Counted from the first letter of the stretch, positions 16,909-25,453 are shown. The stretch is 64,000 nt of DNA from Nonomuraea wenchangensis (GCF_900111685.1 NZ_FOHX01000026.1:1-64000), one strand, 5' to 3'. Numbers and translations are program-made. The notes: a model not told the origin generated them from the sequence alone.

Positions 16909-17910
16909 CTACCCGAGGACCAGGTCGCGGACCAGTTTCAGCGTGGGCTCGTCGCGCGGGCCCATGACGAGCAGGCTCGTCACCGGGCTCTTGCGCCACA
17001 GCTCCAGCCGCTCCCTGATGCGGCCGGGCGGGCCGACGAGCGAGATGCCGTCGGCCAGCTCGTCGGGGATCGCCCGGAACGCCTCGTCCTTGCGCCCGGC
17101 CAGGTAGAGCGCCTGGATGTGCTCGGCGGCCTCGCCGTAGCCCATGCGGCCGATGATGTCGGCGTGGAAGTTGCGGTGCCGGGCGCCCATGCCGCCGATG
17201 TAGAGGGTGAGCATGAGCTTCACGCCGTCGAGCGCGGCCCGTACGTCGTTGGAGACCACCACCGTCACCATGGCCGCCACCTCGAAGCCGGCGGGGGCGC
17301 CGGCGAGCGCGCCGCCGTACATCTCCTCGATCTTCTCGGGGAAGGCGAACAGCGGCAGCCAGCCCTGGGCGATGTCGGCGGCGAGCGCGACGTTCTTGGG
17401 GCCCTCCGCGCCCAGGTAGACGGGGATGTCGGGGCGCAGCGGGTGGGTGATGAGCTTGAGCGGCTTGCCGAGGCCGTCAGGCAGCGGCAGCGGGTAGTGG
17501 GGGCCGTCGGCGGTGACCGGCTCCTCGCGGCGCCAGACCTTGCGCATGATCTCGACGTACTCGCGGGTCCTGGCGAGAGGTCTGGCGAACGGCTGGCCGT
17601 ACCAGCCCTCGACGACCTGCGGGCCCGAGGCGCCCACGCCGAGCAGCAGCCGGCCGCCGGTCAGATGGTCGAGCGTCATGGCCGTCATGGCGGTCGTCAC
17701 CGGCGGCCTGGCCGACAACTGCGCGACCGACGTGCCGAGCTTGATGCGGCTGGTGCGCGCGCCGTACCAGGCGAGCGGGGTGAACGCGTCGCTGCCGTAC
17801 GCCTCGGCCGTCCACACCGAGTCGTAGCCGAGGCGCTCGGCCGCCAGCACGGATGCGGTCGCGTCGTCGGCGTTGCGCTGCCAGTAGCCCAACTGGAGCC
17901 CGAGCTTCAT
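16909..17910 (-). CDS. LLM-class F420-dependent oxidoreductase
   Basis: 333 residues, a full-length bacterial luciferase-like monooxygenase fold: MKLGLQLGYWQ at the N-terminus, the barrel motif GYDSVWTAEAYGSDAFTPLAWYGARTSRIKLGTSV, and GGRLLLGVGASGPQVVEGWYG. This pattern is typical of actinobacterial F420-dependent enzymes of the TIGR03559-like group rather than FMN-dependent ones. The substrate is unknown. The start ATG has a strong GGAGGTG. It diverges from the sulfatase gene. Confidence 0.88.
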   Translation of the reverse strand: MKLGLQLGYWQRNADDATASVLAAERLGYDSVWTAEAYGSDAFTPLAWYGARTSRIKLGTSVAQLSARPPVTTAMTAMTLDHLTGGRLLLGVGASGPQVVEGWYGQPFARPLARTREYVEIMRKVWRREEPVTADGPHYPLPLPDGLGKPLKLITHPLRPDIPVYLGAEGPKNVALAADIAQGWLPLFAFPEKIEEMYGGALAGAPAGFEVAAMVTVVVSNDVRAALDGVKLMLTLYIGGMGARHRNFHADIIGRMGYGEAAEHIQALYLAGRKDEAFRAIPDELADGISLVGPPGRIRERLELWRKSPVTSLLVMGPRDEPTLKLVRDLVLG

Positions 17911-17991
17911 GTGACACCTCCGGAATTAAGTTCTATTACCCCCGTGAGGGGGCCGGGTGTCAATGGAGGATCCTCCGGGCAGTCACAGTCC
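17911..17991. promoter_or_regulatory. divergent promoter region between LLM and sulfatase genes
   Basis: This 81-bp region holds a CCCCC-GTGA-GGGGG hairpin (17939-17952) and the perfect 12-bp palindrome GGAGGATCCTCC (17965-17976). The AT-rich stretch 17922-17938 probably carries the minus-strand -10. No regulator can be named. Confidence 0.35.
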
Positions 17992-19422
17992 GTGGTCAAA
18001 GGTCTCTGTCGCGTAGCGTGCGTCCTGCTCCTGCTGTTGCCCGCGGCCGAGCCCCTGGTGGCCGCGAGCGCGTCGCGGCCGAACATCGTCCTCATCGTCA
18101 CCGACGACCTGGAGGCGGGCACACTGGCGTACTTCCCCCAGATCACCCGGCATCTGGTGCGCCGGGGGGCCACGTTCGACCGGTTCTTCGTGACGAACTC
18201 CTGGTGCTGCCCGTCGCGGGCGTCGATCCTGCGCTCCCAGTACGTCCACAGCCATGGCGTGCTCACCAACACCGCACCGGAGGGCGGTTTCGACCGCTTC
18301 CACACCCTCGGCCTGGAAGACTCCACCATCGGCACCTGGATGCAGTCGGCCGGCTACCGCACCGCGCTGATGGGCAAGTTCCTCAACCACTATCCGGGGC
18401 GCACCGCCACGGAGACGTACGTGCCGCCCGGCTGGAACGAGTGGGCCGTCCCGGTGACCAACCTCTACGAGGAGTACGGCTACCGGCTCAACGAGAACGG
18501 CGCCCTGACCGAGCACGGCTGGGGCCAGGAGGACTACCTGTCGGACGTGCTCGCCGACAAGAGCCGGCAGTTCATCAAGAGCTCGGACAAACCGTTCTTC
18601 CTCTACCTGGCGCCGATCGCGCCGCACAACCCGGCCAACCCCGCCTGGCGGCACGAGGAGGCGTTCCCCCACGTGACCGCGCCCCGGACGCCGTCGTTCA
18701 ACCAGGCCGACGTCAGCGCCGAGCCGCTGTGGCTGCGCGGCAGGCTCCCGCTGTCGCAGGAGCAGATCGACGCCGTGGACCGCCGCCACCGCGCCAGGCT
18801 GCGCGCGATGCTCGGCGTGGACGACCTGGTCGGGGCCGTCGTCGACGCGCTGCGCGAGAGCGGGCACCTCGACGACACCTACATCATGTTCACCTCGGAC
18901 AACGGCTTCCACCTCGGCACCCACCGGCTGCCGCAGGGCAAGACCACGCCGTACGAGGAGGCGATCAGGATCCCGCTGGTGGTGCGCGGGCCCGGCATCC
19001 GGCCCGGATCGAGGATCGGCCAGATGGGCGCCACCGTCGACCTCGCGGCGACCGTCGCCGACCTGGGCGGGGCCACGCTGCCTCCGTTCGCCGAAGGGCG
19101 GTCGTTGAAGCCGCTGCTCAAGGGGTGCAAGCCGGCGGTGTGGCGGCACAACGCGCTCATCGAGTTCCACCGGCCCACCAACCGGTCGTCGGCGCGGCAG
19201 ACGCCGGTGCCGGACTACACCGCGCTGCGCACCGAGCACTACACCTACGTCCGCTACGCCACCGGCGAGAAACAGCTCTACGACCTGCGGACGGATCCGT
19301 ACGAGCTGCAGAACCTCGCGGCCACGGCCGACGCCAAGCTACTGGCGAACCTGGACACCAGGTTGGACACGATGGCACGCTGCTCGGGCGCGAGCTGCCG
19401 CCAGGCCGACGCCCTTCAGTGA
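17992..19422 (+). CDS. secreted sulfatase (alkaline-phosphatase superfamily)
   Basis: 476 residues. A signal peptide (VACVLLLLLPAAEPLVAAS) ends near residue 26, then RPNIVLIVTDD provides the metal-binding Asp pair. CCPSRAS carries the C-x-P-S-R site whose Cys is converted to formylglycine. Further metal motifs are FTSDNGFHLGTH and the Lys of GKTTPYEEA. GTG at 17992 is the only start that leaves an intact signal peptide; no good SD is seen. No formylglycine-generating enzyme gene is in the window. It would hydrolyse sulfate esters outside the cell. Its 3' end overlaps the lldR-like gene by 7 bp. Confidence 0.9.
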   Translation: MVKGLCRVACVLLLLLPAAEPLVAASASRPNIVLIVTDDLEAGTLAYFPQITRHLVRRGATFDRFFVTNSWCCPSRASILRSQYVHSHGVLTNTAPEGGFDRFHTLGLEDSTIGTWMQSAGYRTALMGKFLNHYPGRTATETYVPPGWNEWAVPVTNLYEEYGYRLNENGALTEHGWGQEDYLSDVLADKSRQFIKSSDKPFFLYLAPIAPHNPANPAWRHEEAFPHVTAPRTPSFNQADVSAEPLWLRGRLPLSQEQIDAVDRRHRARLRAMLGVDDLVGAVVDALRESGHLDDTYIMFTSDNGFHLGTHRLPQGKTTPYEEAIRIPLVVRGPGIRPGSRIGQMGATVDLAATVADLGGATLPPFAEGRSLKPLLKGCKPAVWRHNALIEFHRPTNRSSARQTPVPDYTALRTEHYTYVRYATGEKQLYDLRTDPYELQNLAATADAKLLANLDTRLDTMARCSGASCRQADALQ

Positions 19423-20117
19423 GTGAACAGCTCGGGGTAGGCGTCGGCGAGGTGCTCCGACACGGCCGCGGCGGCCTCGCCGGGGTCGCCCGCCTCGATC
19501 GCGGCCAGGATGCGGACGTGGCCGGCGCGCAGGATCGCGGTGTCGCCGAGGCGTTCGACCGCCTCGACCGAGAATTTGCGCATCGTGTCCCGGAGTGAGC
19601 GCATGACGGCGGAGACGAGCCGGTTGCCGGAGGCGTCCGCGAGCGCGCAGTGGAAGGCGGTGTCGTGCTCGACGAACTCCTCGGCGGTGCGCGCCGCGTC
19701 CATGCCGGCGAGGGCGGCGGCCAGCGCCTCGCCGCCGGCGCGGGCGGAGGCGGCGCGGGCGGCGGCCCACTGCTCGATCATGTGCCGGGTGTCGATGACC
19801 TCGCGCAGCTCCAGGGTGGCGAGGCCGAGGTGCAGCCGCAGCAGGCCGGTCAGGGCCGAGTCGGGGCGGGCGATCAGCACCGCGCCCGCGTCGGGACCCC
19901 GTCCGACCTGGGAGGAGACCACGCCCAGCGTCTCCAGCACGCGCATCGCCTCGCGCACGGACGAGCGGCTGACGCCGAGCTGTTCGGCGAGCCGGCGCTC
20001 GGCGGGCAGGCGGTCCCCGGCCGTGAGGCCGTCCTCGGCGATGCGCCGCTCGATCTGCGCGAGCACGTCCTCGAACGTGCGCGTGCGCTTCACCGGACCC
20101 CACCCACTGCCGTCCAC
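19416..20117 (-). CDS. lldR: FadR/LldR-type GntR regulator (FCD domain), probable lactate-operon repressor
   Basis: 233 residues from GTG at 20117, chosen for AGGGAGG 5 nt upstream; GTG at 20093 has no such SD. The winged helix covers about 10-75 (LPAERRLAEQLGVSRSSVREAMRVLETLGVV). The all-helical FCD domain (HDTAFHCALADASGNRL and later HVRILAAI with metal-ligand His) follows. It diverges from lutABC with a tandem FadR-type operator between, so it most likely represses that operon until lactate binds. The assignment rests on context plus family. Confidence 0.85.
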   Translation of the reverse strand: MDGSGWGPVKRTRTFEDVLAQIERRIAEDGLTAGDRLPAERRLAEQLGVSRSSVREAMRVLETLGVVSSQVGRGPDAGAVLIARPDSALTGLLRLHLGLATLELREVIDTRHMIEQWAAARAASARAGGEALAAALAGMDAARTAEEFVEHDTAFHCALADASGNRLVSAVMRSLRDTMRKFSVEAVERLGDTAILRAGHVRILAAIEAGDPGEAAAAVSEHLADAYPELFTH

Positions 20118-20131
20118 CCGGGCCTCCCTGC

Positions 20132-20162
20132 TATGGTCTGACCATATTGTGGTCAGACCATA
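20132..20162. promoter_or_regulatory. tandem FadR-type operator for lutABC/lldR
   Basis: Arms TATGGTCTGACCA (20132-20144) and TGGTCAGACCATA (20150-20162) form a perfect 13-bp inverted repeat with a 5-bp spacer. Each arm itself holds an 11-bp palindrome, TGGTCTGACCA and TGGTCAGACCA, matching the FadR-family pattern TNGTNNNACNA. The start codons lie 15 bp (lldR) and 18 bp (lutA) away, so bound repressor would block both promoters. Confidence 0.85.
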
Positions 20163-20180
20163 CCTTTCGAGAGGAGAGGC

Positions 20181-20912
20181 GTGCGAGTCGCCCTGTTCAT
20201 CACGTGCGTGAACGACACGCTCTTCCCCGGCACCGGCAAGGCCGTGGTGTCCCTGCTGCGCAGGCTCGGCTGCGAGGTCGACTTCCCCGCCGCCCAGACG
20301 TGCTGCGGTCAGATGCACGTCAACACCGGCTACCGCGCGGAGGGGGTGCGCCTGGCCCGGCACTTCACCGAGGTCTTCGCCGGGTACGACGCCGTGGTGG
20401 CCCCGTCGGGCTCGTGCGCGGCCATGGTCCGCGAGCAGTACCCCAAGCTGGCCCGGCCGGGCAGCAAGGGGGCCGCGGCGATCGCGGAGGTCGCGCCCAA
20501 GGTGTACGAGCTGTCGGAGTTCCTGATCGACGTGCTCAAGGTCGAGGACGTGGGCGCGTACTTCCCGCACCGCGTCACCTACCACCCGACCTGCCACTCG
20601 CTGCGCGGCCTGCGGCTCGGCGACCGGCCCGCCCGGCTGCTGCGCCACGTGCGCGGCCTGGAGCTGGTGCCGCTGCCCGGGGCGGAGGAGTGCTGCGGCT
20701 TCGGCGGCACGTTCGCGGTGAAGAACCCGGCGGTCTCGGCGGCGATGGGCGCCGACAAGACCCGCAACATCATGGACACCGGCGCCGAGGTGCTGTGCGC
20801 GGCCGACAACTCGTGCCTCATGCACATCGGCGGCACGCTGAGCCGCCAGAAGACGGGCGTGCGGACGATGCACCTGGCCGAGATCCTGGCGTCCACGGAG
20901 GAGAGCCAATGA
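20181..20912 (+). CDS. lutA: lactate utilisation protein LutA (Fe-S, CCG domains)
   Basis: 243 residues. Two Cys-rich CCG domains are visible: FITCVNDTLFPGTG ... QTCCGQM in the first half and YHPTCHSLRGL ... EECCGFGGTF in the second, as in the heterodisulfide-reductase-like LutA. GTG at 20181 follows GAGAGGAG. It is the first gene of lutABC, whose complex oxidises L-lactate to pyruvate. Its stop overlaps the lutB ATG (ATGA). Confidence 0.93.
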   Translation: MRVALFITCVNDTLFPGTGKAVVSLLRRLGCEVDFPAAQTCCGQMHVNTGYRAEGVRLARHFTEVFAGYDAVVAPSGSCAAMVREQYPKLARPGSKGAAAIAEVAPKVYELSEFLIDVLKVEDVGAYFPHRVTYHPTCHSLRGLRLGDRPARLLRHVRGLELVPLPGAEECCGFGGTFAVKNPAVSAAMGADKTRNIMDTGAEVLCAADNSCLMHIGGTLSRQKTGVRTMHLAEILASTEESQ

Positions 20913-22303
20913 GCGCGACATTCCTCGGCATGCCCGGAAATTTCCCGGAAAACTCGCAGAAGGCCGTTCAGGACTCCCAGCTCCGCTACAACCTCCGCAA
21001 AGCCACTCACACCATCCGCGGCAAGCGGGCCGACGTCGTCGGCGAGCTGCCCGACTGGGCGGAGCTGCGCGCCGCCGGCAAGGCCATCAAGGACCACACG
21101 CTGCGCAACCTCGACCGCTACCTGGTCCAGCTCGAACGGGCCGTCCAGGACGCGGGCGGCACCGTCCACTGGGCGCGCGACGCCGCCGAGGCCAACCGCA
21201 TCGTCACCGGCCTGGTCAAGGCCACCGGCGAGCGCGAGGTCGTCAAGGTCAAGTCGATGGCCACCCAGGAGATCGAGCTCAACCAGGCGCTGGCCGCCGA
21301 GGGCATCACCGCGTACGAGACCGACCTCGCCGAGCTGATCGTGCAGCTCGGCGACGACTTCCCCAGCCACATCCTGGTGCCCGCGATCCACCGCAACCGG
21401 TCGGAGATCCGCGAGATCTTCCTGGAGAAGATGCCGGAGACCCCCGCAGGGCTCACCGACGACCCGCCCGCGCTGGCCGAGGCCGCCCGGCTCCACCTGC
21501 GCGAACGTTTCCTGCGCAGCAAGGTCGCGATCTCCGGGGCCAACTTCATGGTGGCCGAGACCGGCACGCTGGTCGTGCTGGAGTCCGAGGGCAACGGCCG
21601 CATGTGCCTCACCCTGCCCGAGACGCTGATCAGCGTGGTGGGGATCGAGAAGCTCCTGCCCACCTGGCGGGATCTGGAGGTGTTCCTCCAGCTGCTGCCC
21701 AGAAGCTCCACAGGTGAGCGGATGAACCCGTACACCAGCATGTGGACCGGCGCGGTCGAGGGCCAGGACTTCCACCTCGTGCTGCTCGACAACGGCCGCA
21801 CCGGCGTGCTCGCCGACGAGGTCGGCCGCCAGGCGCTGCGCTGCATCCGCTGCTCGGCCTGCCTCAACGTGTGCCCGGTCTACGAGCGCGCGGGTGGCCA
21901 CGCCTACGGCTCCGTCTACCCGGGCCCGATCGGCGCCATCCTCACCCCGCAGCTGCGCGGCATGGGCTCCGAGCTGGACGCCTCGCTGCCGTACGCCTCC
22001 AGCCTGTGCGGCGCCTGCTACGACGTCTGCCCGGTCGCCATCGACATCCCCGAGGTCCTGGTGGACCTGCGCGCCAAGGCCCCGCACGCGGCGGCCGAGA
22101 AGGCCGGCATGAAGGTCGCCGGCTGGATACTCGACGACCACCGGCGGCTGGCCGCGGCCCAGCGGCTCGCGTCCAAGGTGCGCGGGCTGGTGCCGAAGAA
22201 GCGGCTGCCCGGCCCGATGTCGGCCTGGACCGACACCCGGGACGTGCCGGAGATCCCGGAAGAATCGTTCAGAGACTGGTGGGAGCGGAATGAGCGCGCG
22301 TGA
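20909..22303 (+). CDS. lutB: lactate utilisation protein LutB (ferredoxin-type iron-sulfur protein)
   Basis: 464 residues. The N-terminal LUD domain includes KVKSMATQEIELNQALAAEG and ISGANFMVAETGTLVVLESEGN. Two 4Fe-4S binding clusters follow near residues 312-323 (CIRCSACLNVCP) and 367-375 (CGACYDVCP), then a C-terminal DUF3390-like tail. It is the electron-transfer core of the LutABC lactate dehydrogenase. ATG overlaps the lutA stop by 4 bp and the lutC start by 14 bp. Confidence 0.93.
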   Translation: MSATFLGMPGNFPENSQKAVQDSQLRYNLRKATHTIRGKRADVVGELPDWAELRAAGKAIKDHTLRNLDRYLVQLERAVQDAGGTVHWARDAAEANRIVTGLVKATGEREVVKVKSMATQEIELNQALAAEGITAYETDLAELIVQLGDDFPSHILVPAIHRNRSEIREIFLEKMPETPAGLTDDPPALAEAARLHLRERFLRSKVAISGANFMVAETGTLVVLESEGNGRMCLTLPETLISVVGIEKLLPTWRDLEVFLQLLPRSSTGERMNPYTSMWTGAVEGQDFHLVLLDNGRTGVLADEVGRQALRCIRCSACLNVCPVYERAGGHAYGSVYPGPIGAILTPQLRGMGSELDASLPYASSLCGACYDVCPVAIDIPEVLVDLRAKAPHAAAEKAGMKVAGWILDDHRRLAAAQRLASKVRGLVPKKRLPGPMSAWTDTRDVPEIPEESFRDWWERNERA

Positions 22304-22853
22304 GGAGATCCTGGCCCGGATCGCCAAGGCCGTGGCGGGCACCGAGGACGTCGAGATCCCTCGCGACTACCGCACCCAGGCTGCGACCGGCGATCTCGTC
22401 GAGCTGTTCGCGGAGCGGGTGGACGACTACCGGGCCGTCGTCCACGTCCTGCCGGCCGCCGAGGTGCCCGGCTGGATCAAGGAACGCCTGGCCGGCCGCC
22501 GCATGATCGTCCCCGACGGTTTCGACCTGGACGGGCACGAGAGCTGGCCCGACCTGCACACCGCCGACGGGGTCGTCACCGGCTGCGCCGTCGGCGTCGC
22601 GCTGACCGGCACGATCGTCCTCGACCACGGCCCCGGCCAGGGCACGCGCGCCCAGACGCTGGTGCCCGACTACCACCTGTGCGTGGTGCGGGCCGACCAG
22701 ATCGTCTCCTCGGTGCCCGAGGCCGTCGCCCGGCTCGACCCGGCCCGGCCGCTCACCTGGATCAGCGGCCCGTCGGCCACCAGCGACATCGAGCTCAACC
22801 GGGTCGAGGGCGTGCACGGCCCCCGCACCCTCGAAGTGATCATCAGTACCTGA
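22290..22853 (+). CDS. lutC: lactate utilisation protein LutC (LUD domain)
   Basis: 187 residues, the single-LUD-domain partner of LutA and LutB. The conserved core WPDLHTADGVVTGCAVGVALTGTIVLDHG and the terminal IWISGPSATSDIELNRVEGVHGP-like segment (here TWISGPSATSDIEL) are typical. It starts inside lutB, 14 bp before the lutB stop. No lactate permease gene (lldP) follows, so uptake must be encoded elsewhere. Confidence 0.92.
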   Translation: MSAREEILARIAKAVAGTEDVEIPRDYRTQAATGDLVELFAERVDDYRAVVHVLPAAEVPGWIKERLAGRRMIVPDGFDLDGHESWPDLHTADGVVTGCAVGVALTGTIVLDHGPGQGTRAQTLVPDYHLCVVRADQIVSSVPEAVARLDPARPLTWISGPSATSDIELNRVEGVHGPRTLEVIIST

Positions 22854-22865
22854 GCGCCGTGGCCG

Positions 22866-23876
22866 TCAGTACCTCAGCACCGCCGCCACGTCCTTGACGC
22901 CGTCCGTGAACCACAGCTCGGCGTCCGTCATCGCGGTGGCCCTGACCAGGGCGGCGTCCGCGCGCTCGCGCACCGGCTCGGCCACGCCCCAGTGCCGCAG
23001 CTCGCCCCGGTCGGTGTCGAGCTGGGCGCCGCCCTCGCCGATCCAGATCGGCTCCGGCCGCTCGCCGGGCAGCAGCAGCGCCTGCACCCGCCCGTCGCGC
23101 AGCGCCCGCGCCACCTGCGACAGGCCGACAGGACCGCCGCTCTCCTGGTGGCGCTCCAGCAGCTCGGCGCGGCGGCGGTCGAGCCAGTCGTCGAGCGCCT
23201 GCTCGACGTCCTCCTCGAACTGGCCGTGGTCGGAGCGGCTGCCGTGCTCGACCATCACCACCCGGTCGGTCGCCTTGGTGCCGAGGTGGTGCATCAGGTA
23301 CGAACGGGACTTCGGCTCGCCGGCCACGATGATCAGCTCGGTGCCGAGGCGGCGTACCTGCTCGTCGATCTCGTGCGCGACCGCCTGCGCGTTCTGCTCC
23401 CAGGCGTTCTCGACGGACACCTCGTAACGGCGCTGCGACCAGCCGCCCTGCGCGGTCTTCTGCAGCGGCCAGGTGGTGGCCGCCACCGTACGCTTGCGTG
23501 GGGCCCCGCTCCCGTAAACCGTCAGCTCCGCCCCCGCGTGGTCCACGATGACCCGCAGGTGCGGCACGTTCTCGCCGCGCTCCAGCAACATCGGCGCGAC
23601 GTTCGGCAGCAGGGACCAGGTCGCCCGCTCGTACGGCGGCCGCGACAGCGGCTCGGCCAGCACCACCTCGCCGTGCGCGGCGAACAGCGCCTGCCCCGCG
23701 GCCGCCCGCTCGGCCACCTCCTCGAGCGCCGCGACGGTCGCCGGGTCCACCCCGTCGAGCGCGTCGCGCACGCTGTGCCAGTGCGTCTCACGCTCCGGGC
23801 CGGTCAGCGCCCCCAGGTAGACGGAGGCGTACGGGCCCCGCCGCTCGTACAGCGGCCGGATGAAGTCGAGGCGCAC
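22866..23876 (-). CDS. Rv2629/Balon-type archaeo-eukaryotic release-factor-like protein (baeRF2/Vms1 family)
   Basis: 336 residues, full length for the actinobacterial Rv2629 group. Recognisable parts are the N-terminal MRLDFIRPLYERRGPYASVYL, the middle LRVIVDHAGAELTVYGSG and the C-terminal eL30-like part (VARALRDGRVQALLLPGE ... DAELWFTDGVKDVAAVLRY). No GGQ peptidyl-hydrolase loop is seen. Relatives (mycobacterial Msmeg1130/Rv2629 and Psychrobacter Balon) bind ribosomal A sites in dormancy, so a hibernation role is likely but inferred. GTG at 23876 has GGAGG, and the upstream DUF2795 gene ends 3 bp earlier, making an operon. Confidence 0.8.
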   Translation of the reverse strand: MRLDFIRPLYERRGPYASVYLGALTGPERETHWHSVRDALDGVDPATVAALEEVAERAAAGQALFAAHGEVVLAEPLSRPPYERATWSLLPNVAPMLLERGENVPHLRVIVDHAGAELTVYGSGAPRKRTVAATTWPLQKTAQGGWSQRRYEVSVENAWEQNAQAVAHEIDEQVRRLGTELIIVAGEPKSRSYLMHHLGTKATDRVVMVEHGSRSDHGQFEEDVEQALDDWLDRRRAELLERHQESGGPVGLSQVARALRDGRVQALLLPGERPEPIWIGEGGAQLDTDRGELRHWGVAEPVRERADAALVRATAMTDAELWFTDGVKDVAAVLRY

Positions 23877-23879
23877 CCG

Positions 23880-24287
23880 TCACCACCTCCGCTTCTCCAC
23901 GCCGAGCCCGAGCGCCTCGCCCACGTCGGCCATGTTCGTGTACTCCCGCTCGGGAAGTGAGCGCACCATGTCCGTCACCCGGTCGGGGGCGTCCGCCTCC
24001 TCCGCCTGCCGGACCAGGTCCGCCTTCGACTTGGGCCAGTGGGTGTCGCTCAGCCACTTGGCCAGGTCGGCGCGCGCGTCCACGCTCCGCCCCGTCATGC
24101 CTTCCGGCACGCCGGGCTCGTGGCCGGGCGGGTACGACCGCATGGATTCCTCGCCTGCTGCCGGCATGGACTCGGGCTCCTTCCACTCCTCGGCGTGCGT
24201 CGTGCCGCCGCCGCGCATCATGCCCTCGGTCTCGTGCTTCTGCTGGCCGTCCAGACGGGGGCCGTGCTTGTCGCTCCCACGTTGCAT
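23880..24287 (-). CDS. DUF2795-domain protein
   Basis: 135 residues from ATG at 24287 (MQRGSDKHGPRLDG), with AGGTGA upstream. The first 75 residues are polar and probably disordered. The C-terminal half ending REYTNMADVGEALGLGVEKRRW, with an earlier DLAKWLSDTHWPKSKADLVRQA, matches small DUF2795 domains. It is co-transcribed with the Balon-like gene. This pairing is frequent in actinobacteria and suggests a stress or dormancy function, which I infer from context only. Confidence 0.7.
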   Translation of the reverse strand: MQRGSDKHGPRLDGQQKHETEGMMRGGGTTHAEEWKEPESMPAAGEESMRSYPPGHEPGVPEGMTGRSVDARADLAKWLSDTHWPKSKADLVRQAEEADAPDRVTDMVRSLPEREYTNMADVGEALGLGVEKRRW

Positions 24288-24351
24288 GTTCGCGTCACCT
24301 CTCTCCTCAGCGCCCCTACCCCCGCTTTCGTGGGCAAACATCGCCGCTGTG

Positions 24352-24357
24352 TACCCT
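24352..24357 (+). promoter_or_regulatory. probable -10 box for a leaderless transcript
   Basis: TACCCT lies 7 nt before the GTG of the double-GNAT gene and there is no Shine-Dalgarno, the pattern of actinobacterial leaderless promoters. Confidence 0.45.
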
Positions 24358-24364
24358 GCCGTGC

Positions 24365-25453
24365 GTGTTCGATGCCGACATCACCATCGCGACGGCCCGC
24401 CTGACCCTGCGGCCGTTCGCCCCCCAGGACGCGGCGCGGATCCGGTCGATCGTGGGGTCCGGCGCGGCCTTCCTGCCCCCCGGCGCGCCCGCCAAGGCGT
24501 CCGGCGTCGAGCAGTGGCTCGACCGGGGCGTGCACGAGCTGCGCAGGTCGGGGCAGGGCGTGCACCTCGCGATGATCGACCTGGACGGCCTGGTCGTGGG
24601 GGCCATCAGCCTCTTCAAGACCTCATGGGAGGCCGGTACGACCGAGGTCGGCTACGGCGTGCACCCGCTGTACCGGGGCCGCGGCCTGGCCACCGAGGCC
24701 CTGCGCGGCCTCACCGAATGGGTCTTCGACAGGACCCGGCTGCGCCGGATCGACCTGACCGCCAACCTGGACAACCTGCCGTCGCTGCGCGTCGCCCAGA
24801 AAGCGGGCTTCACCTGGGAGGGCGTGCTGCGCGGCGCGGTCCTGGAGGACGACGGTCCGCACGACCTGGTCGTGTTCGGCCTGCTGCGGGGCGACGGCCG
24901 TTCTCCGGCCGCCATCCTGCCGCGCGCCGAGCTGCGCACGCCGCGCCTGCTCCTGCGCGCGCCCGAGCCCGCCGACGCGGCCGACCTGGCCGCCACCGGA
25001 GCCGACCCGCTCACCCAGGCCAGGACCGGCGTGCCGCGCGGCTACAGCGTCGAGCACGCGCTCGCCTTCATCGACCACGCCGAGCGGGTACGCGTCCGCG
25101 GCGCCGGCATCGCCTGGTCGGCGATCGAGCAGGCGACCGGCCGCTTCGCCGTCAACGTGGACCTGCGCGACGTCGACTGGAGCCACCGCACCGCCGAGAT
25201 CGGCTACATGACCGCTCCCTGGGCGCGCGGCAACGGCTACGCGGGCGAGGCCGTGCTCGCGGTCGCGCGCTGGCTGTTCGAGCGGCAGGGCTTCAGCCGG
25301 CTCCAGCTCCGCGCCGCCGTGAACAACCCGCAGTCGCAGCGCGTCGCCGAGAAGGCCGGCTTCGTCCGCGAGGGCGTGGCCCGCGCCGCGCTCGTGGGCG
25401 AGGACCTGGCCGTCTTCAGCCTCCTGCCGTCGGACCTGGAGTTTCCCGCGTAG
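24365..25453 (+). CDS. tandem GNAT N-acetyltransferase (two RimJ/RimL-like domains)
   Basis: 362 residues with two GNAT domains. Domain 1 is about 1-175 (TARLTLRPFAPQDAARI; acetyl-CoA loop YRGRGLATEAL; NLPSLRVAQKAGF). Domain 2 is about 183-362 (TPRLLLRAPEPADAADL; APWARGNGYAGEAVL; NNPQSQRVAEKAGF). Each keeps the pyrophosphate loop, so both may be active. GTG at 24365 appears leaderless. Substrates could be ribosomal-protein N-termini or small amines; the sequence does not decide. Confidence 0.88.
   Translation: MFDADITIATARLTLRPFAPQDAARIRSIVGSGAAFLPPGAPAKASGVEQWLDRGVHELRRSGQGVHLAMIDLDGLVVGAISLFKTSWEAGTTEVGYGVHPLYRGRGLATEALRGLTEWVFDRTRLRRIDLTANLDNLPSLRVAQKAGFTWEGVLRGAVLEDDGPHDLVVFGLLRGDGRSPAAILPRAELRTPRLLLRAPEPADAADLAATGADPLTQARTGVPRGYSVEHALAFIDHAERVRVRGAGIAWSAIEQATGRFAVNVDLRDVDWSHRTAEIGYMTAPWARGNGYAGEAVLAVARWLFERQGFSRLQLRAAVNNPQSQRVAEKAGFVREGVARAALVGEDLAVFSLLPSDLEFPA

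Noticed and set aside
14180..16999. 939-codon antisense frame over the ABC exporter genes
   Set aside because: Gln/His/Arg/Pro-rich, no domain; shadow of the exporter permease and ATPase.
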